A stretch of DNA of 64,000 nucleotides from Chryseobacterium caseinilyticum (GTDB taxonomy: Bacteria; Bacteroidota; Bacteroidia; Flavobacteriales; Weeksellaceae), in assembly GCF_014837145.1 (NCBI RefSeq), contig NZ_JACYFS010000001.1:248001-312000 (forward strand), read 5' to 3'. Under the pieces are notes generated by a model. It ran no database searches, was not told where the DNA came from, and saw only the letters and a program-made list of their open reading frames with translations. A program made the position numbers and the translations under genes. Positions 60,461 to 64,000 of the stretch are shown piece after piece (position 1 is the stretch's first letter; the number at the start of each line of letters is the position of its first letter).

Positions 60461-61027
60461 ATGAAAAAACATATTCTACCTGCAATCAAACTTACTGCTT
60501 TGTTCATCGTTCTTCTTGCGATTGTTTATCCAATATCCATTTGGGCAATCGCTCAGCTCTCACCTAATCAGGGTAAGGGAGATTTAATTCAACATAAAAA
60601 TAAAACCTATTACGAAAATATCGGACAGTCTTTCACCAGCGACAAATACTTTTGGTCAAGACCTTCAGCAGTTGATTACAATGCAGCAGGTTCAGCAGGA
60701 AGCAATAAAGGTCCATCGAATGAAGAATATTTGAAACAGGTTCAGGCCCGTATCGATACTTTTTTAATGAAAAATCCTGAAATTAGAAAATCAGATATTC
60801 CAGCAGATCTCGTTACAGCAAGCGGAAGCGGATTGGATCCAAATTTCTCAGTTCAGGCAGCTAAAATTCAGGTGAAAAGAATTGCAAAAATCAGAAATAT
60901 AGATGAAGCAAAAATCAATAATCTCATCGTTCAGAATACAGAAAAACCTTTGATAGGGTTGTTTGGACCTGAAAAAATTAATGTTCTGAAATTAAATATC
61001 GCGCTCGACCAGTTGAGCGGAAAATAA
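60461..61027 (+). CDS. kdpC: Potassium-transporting ATPase, KdpC subunit
   Basis: A 188-residue subunit with one N-terminal transmembrane helix (KLTALFIVLLAIVYPISIW) and a soluble domain. Family blocks include QSFTSDKYFWSRPSA, YNAAGSAGSNKGPSN and PADLVTASGSGLDPNFS. I start at the ATG at 60461; the upstream frame extension begins at a non-ATG codon inside the gap. It binds ATP near KdpB and supports catalysis. The gene follows kdpB after the hairpin at 60375. Confidence 0.94.
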   Translation: MKKHILPAIKLTALFIVLLAIVYPISIWAIAQLSPNQGKGDLIQHKNKTYYENIGQSFTSDKYFWSRPSAVDYNAAGSAGSNKGPSNEEYLKQVQARIDTFLMKNPEIRKSDIPADLVTASGSGLDPNFSVQAAKIQVKRIAKIRNIDEAKINNLIVQNTEKPLIGLFGPEKINVLKLNIALDQLSGK

Positions 61028-61102
61028 TTTTAAAAAATCAATATTTATCATTGTGAGTTTTGTTTTAAATAAAATTCCATCTTTTTCTTAAATTTAAATT
61101 CA

Positions 61103-62182
61103 ATGAAAAAAATACTGTTTGTTTTGTTAGCCGTATGCGGAATTACTGCATCTGCTCAAAACGATTCAATAGCCAAACCTCTTACTGTTAGCGGATACGC
61201 TGAGGTTTATTATACTGCGGATTTTAATAATCCAAAAAATAACAACCGCCCCTGTTTTGTTTACAGTCACAACCGAAACAATGAAGTGAACGTCAATTTA
61301 GCTTATATAAAAACGGCATACAATACAGAAAAAGTGAGAGCCAATCTGGCTTTGGCAGTCGGAACATATATGAATGCCAATTACGCAGCCGAACAGGGTG
61401 TGATGAAAAACATTTACGAAGCCAATGCAGGTTTAAAAATTTCCAAAAAACACAATCTGTGGATTGATGCGGGAATTTTTCCATCCCATTTGGGTTTTGA
61501 AAGTGCGGTCGGAAAAGACAATTGGACGCTTACCCGAAGCCTTTTCGCAGACAACTCTCCATATTTCGAGACTGGAGCAAAAATTTCATACAGCTCTGAA
61601 AGCGGAAAATGGTTTGTAAGCGGTTTGGTGCTCAACGGTTGGCAGCGTATTCAGAGAGTTGACGGAAATTCTACACCAGCATTCGGACACCAGGTGATCT
61701 TTAAACCTAATGAAAAACTGACCATCAACAGCAGTTCATTTATCGGAAATGACAAACCCGACAGCATTCGCCAGATGAGATATTTTCATAATCTTTATGC
61801 AGTGTATCAAATTAATAAAAAGTTTGGAGTTACTGCAGGATTTGACATTGGTGCCGAACAAAAAGTAAAAGGTAGTGAGCAGCACAACATTTGGTACACC
61901 CCGGTTTTAGTTGCGAAATACAATGCCACAGAAAAACTGAGTTTTACAGCAAGAGGAGAATATTATCAGGATGAAAAAGGAGTGCTCATTGCAACAGGGA
62001 CGGAAAACGGTTTTAAAACTTTCGGATATTCTTTCAATGCCGATTATCAGATCTTTCCTAATCTTGTCTGGCGCACGGAAATCAGAAATTTAAACAGTAA
62101 AGATGCTATCTTTATGAACAGGACAGATGAGTTTAATAACAACAGTCTGACGGCGACGACAGCATTGGCCATTTCATTTTAG
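61103..62182 (+). CDS. Outer-membrane beta-barrel porin (BBP2/OmpL-like)
   Basis: A 359-residue outer-membrane protein with signal peptide (ITASAQ). Alternating aromatic and polar strands run from VSGYAEVYYTADFN to a terminal phenylalanine (TATTALAISF). IDAGIFPSHLGFESAVGKDNW near 124-144 is typical of putative OmpL-like (bbp2) porins. Its position between kdpC and kdpD, a pattern I recall from other Bacteroidota, suggests it supplies potassium or other small ions across the outer membrane. That role is inferred from context. Confidence 0.78.
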   Translation: MKKILFVLLAVCGITASAQNDSIAKPLTVSGYAEVYYTADFNNPKNNNRPCFVYSHNRNNEVNVNLAYIKTAYNTEKVRANLALAVGTYMNANYAAEQGVMKNIYEANAGLKISKKHNLWIDAGIFPSHLGFESAVGKDNWTLTRSLFADNSPYFETGAKISYSSESGKWFVSGLVLNGWQRIQRVDGNSTPAFGHQVIFKPNEKLTINSSSFIGNDKPDSIRQMRYFHNLYAVYQINKKFGVTAGFDIGAEQKVKGSEQHNIWYTPVLVAKYNATEKLSFTARGEYYQDEKGVLIATGTENGFKTFGYSFNADYQIFPNLVWRTEIRNLNSKDAIFMNRTDEFNNNSLTATTALAISF

Positions 62183-62421
62183 TAAAAGCAAATATAACTT
62201 TTGGTTAAATTAAGTTAGCTAAAAAAGATTGTGAATTTTCATAAACCATTAAGGGGATTAATTGATTAAAGAATGTTAAGGATCAATAGGTTCATTTAAA
62301 CGTGTAACTTAATGATTCACCTTCGTGAATCTAAAAAAATGAGAATTATTTTTGTCCTTAAAAACTCAATATTCTTAATGGTTTAAAACATTTTTCTTAC
62401 CTGAAATAATCAATTCTACAA

Positions 62422-63546
62422 ATGAATGAATCAAGAAAATCCGCGGAAGAATTTCTGCATCTCATCAATAAATCCAAAAGAGGAAAACTCAAAATTTATA
62501 TTGGGATGAGCGCAGGTGTAGGAAAAACCTACAGAATGCTGCAGGAAGCTCACGTACTTCTCCAAAACGGAATTGATGTAAAAATCGGATATGTAGAAAC
62601 ACATAACCGTAAAGAAACGCACAGTTTGTTGGAAGGTCTTCCTGTTATTCCCAGAAGAAAATTATTTTATAAAGGCAAAGAACTGGAAGAGCTCGATGTT
62701 CCTGCAATTATAATCCTCCGTCCTGAGATTGTAATTGTTGACGAATTGGCTCACACCAACATTGAAGGAAGTAAAAATAAAAAGAGATGGCAGGATGTGA
62801 TGGATATTTTAGACGCTGGAATCAATGTGATCAGCGCTGTAAACATCCAGCATATAGAAAGTTTAAACGAAGAAGTGAAAGCTGTGACCGGCGTGGAAGT
62901 CACTGAGAGAATTCCCGATACGGTGCTTGCTGCTGCAGATGAGGTTGTAAATATTGACCTCACTGCCGATGAATTGATTGCACGGCTAAAGGAAGGAAAA
63001 ATCTATGACAGCGGTAAAATACAGTCAGCACTGAATAATTTCTTCAAAAACGAGCACATATTGCAACTTCGGGAATTGGCTCTGAAAGAAGTTGCTTCAC
63101 AGGTTACACGAAAAGTAGAATCTGACATTACGATTGGCAAAATTTTAAAAAAGGAAAGATTTCTTGCCTGCATCAGTTCAAATGAAAAAACAGCAAAAAA
63201 TGTCATCCGGAAAACAGCAAGACTGGCAAATTATTACAACAGTCAGTGGTTTCTGCTGTATGTTCAGATTCCGAAAGAGTCGGCGGACAGGATTAATTTG
63301 AGCAAGCAGAGGCATTTAATTAATAATTTCAAACTGGCTACGGAACTTGGGGCAGAAATTATACGGATTGAGAGCAAAAATATCGCCTTATCAATAATGG
63401 AGCAGTGTGATGAACGAAGCATCACGACAGTATGCATCGGAAAACCACATCTTGATATCTGGAGAATTATTCTGGCGACAGACACTTTCAATTCTCTGCT
63501 CAAAAGACTGTCTAAACAGAATGTAGATTTAGTAATTTTGTCGTAA
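62422..63546 (+). CDS. KdpD sensor domain protein without kinase (stand-alone)
   Basis: A 374-residue protein equal to the N-terminal cytoplasmic half of KdpD. The P-loop GMSAGVGKTYRML (28-40) and Walker B block PEIVIVDELAHTN (101-113) define the KdpD domain, and a universal-stress-protein-like domain fills about 245-374. The four-helix membrane part and histidine kinase of classical KdpD are absent. The next gene starts within the stop codon (TAATG) and encodes a membrane sensor kinase, so the KdpD function is split over two proteins. Confidence 0.88.
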   Translation: MNESRKSAEEFLHLINKSKRGKLKIYIGMSAGVGKTYRMLQEAHVLLQNGIDVKIGYVETHNRKETHSLLEGLPVIPRRKLFYKGKELEELDVPAIIILRPEIVIVDELAHTNIEGSKNKKRWQDVMDILDAGINVISAVNIQHIESLNEEVKAVTGVEVTERIPDTVLAAADEVVNIDLTADELIARLKEGKIYDSGKIQSALNNFFKNEHILQLRELALKEVASQVTRKVESDITIGKILKKERFLACISSNEKTAKNVIRKTARLANYYNSQWFLLYVQIPKESADRINLSKQRHLINNFKLATELGAEIIRIESKNIALSIMEQCDERSITTVCIGKPHLDIWRIILATDTFNSLLKRLSKQNVDLVILS

Positions 63547-64000
63547 TGAAAATAAAAACAAAGCTTAATGCGGGCGTTGGTCTGCTGTTTTTTATGATAA
63601 TTATCCTTTCTAGTTTAGGTGGATGGTTTATTTATCAGCTTAAAAAAGATACCCAGAATATTCTTGCGGCCAACTACAATACGCTGCAGTACTCAAGAAA
63701 TATGCTGCTGTCACTCGAAGAAATTTCTACAGAGCCATTTGCAATGTCAGAATTTCAGAAAAATCTTGACCTCCAGCGTCAGAATATTACAGAAAGCGGA
63801 GAAAAGGAAGCGACTCAAAATATCAATGATCATTTTTCGGAACTGAAAGTTGACAGAGGAAATTCAAACATTCATTCAGAGATCCGGAAAGATATTGCCG
63901 AACTGATGCAGTTGAATATGAATGCCATCCAGATTAAAAGTGGGATAGCAAACACGACAGCTCAAAATGCGATCGCCGTAATTTCTGTCGCAGGAACCTT
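63546..64000 (+). CDS. Membrane sensor histidine kinase (N-terminal part, cut by window edge)
   Basis: The frame opens at ATG 63546, overlapping the KdpD-domain stop by one base, and runs to the right edge (about 151 residues). It has one N-terminal transmembrane helix (GVGLLFFMIIILSSLGGWFIY) and then a helical extracytoplasmic domain, which should lead to a second helix, HAMP and kinase outside the window. The HK assignment is inferred from the coupled KdpD domain and the helix layout. It is the likely partner that phosphorylates the sigma-54 regulator at 54275. Confidence 0.7.
   Translation, partial: MKIKTKLNAGVGLLFFMIIILSSLGGWFIYQLKKDTQNILAANYNTLQYSRNMLLSLEEISTEPFAMSEFQKNLDLQRQNITESGEKEATQNINDHFSELKVDRGNSNIHSEIRKDIAELMQLNMNAIQIKSGIANTTAQNAIAVISVAGT

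Noticed and set aside
1..64000. CRISPR arrays, tRNA, rRNA, insertion sequences or prophage genes
   Set aside because: No direct-repeat arrays, cloverleaf-like segments, transposase, integrase or phage structural genes were recognised on either strand.

Overview
The window looks like chromosome of a Bacteroidota member of the flavobacterial class, most like Chryseobacterium or a close Weeksellaceae relative. The reasons are AT-rich DNA, weak Shine-Dalgarno sequences, promoter elements of the TAnnTTTG type, type IX secretion (T9SS) C-terminal sorting domains, and lineage-typical families (hybrid two-component sensor, GLPGLI, DUF5690, SDR-type mannonate oxidoreductase). The genus is an inference; no rRNA, tRNA, CRISPR array or insertion sequence was recognised.

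Layout. 1-2436 (minus): a hexuronate pair (mannonate oxidoreductase, mannonate dehydratase) followed by the start of a hybrid two-component sensor. 2811-11420 (plus): a glycan-degradation cluster (CBM lipoprotein, GH3, clan GH-A hydrolase, GH3, T9SS-secreted binding protein). 11744-13568: a TetR/MFS efflux pair with matching operators. 14077-17566: alpha/beta hydrolase, a decayed cupin gene, a small response-regulator-like protein, a Crp/Fnr regulator and a pirin. 17715-21352: the oxidative pentose phosphate operon gnd-zwf-pgl. 21835-27318: LacI regulator and a sugar operon (fructokinase, FHS symporter, LamB-like porin, ketose epimerase). 27533-36363: a regulator, TonB receptor, DUF5690 transporter, FAD oxidoreductase, PhnX-like HAD enzyme and secreted phosphodiesterase; this is read as an organophosphonate acquisition and degradation locus and is the most interesting system here. 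36661-49452: accessory genes mixed with several broken ones (SDR, GH2, NmrA, second SDR). 49675-54195: sugar kinases, a DUF429 protein and an AbiEii remnant. 54275-64000: sigma-54 response regulator, four membrane microproteins, kdpABC, a porin, and a split KdpD followed by a separate sensor kinase.

How they work together. The sugar genes feed central metabolism: uronates through mannonate to 2-keto-3-deoxygluconate, ketoses through fructose 6-phosphate, gluconate to 6-phosphogluconate, and glucose 6-phosphate through zwf/pgl/gnd. The proposed phosphonate route runs from TonB receptor through inner-membrane transporter and oxidative deamination to C-P bond hydrolysis. Four regulator-operator pairs can be read directly as repeated palindromes (TetR, LacI, XRE-cupin, Crp/Fnr). 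Several pseudogenes differ from an intact frame by single bases, some in A-runs, so a few could be assembly errors; others lack whole domains and are genuine relics.
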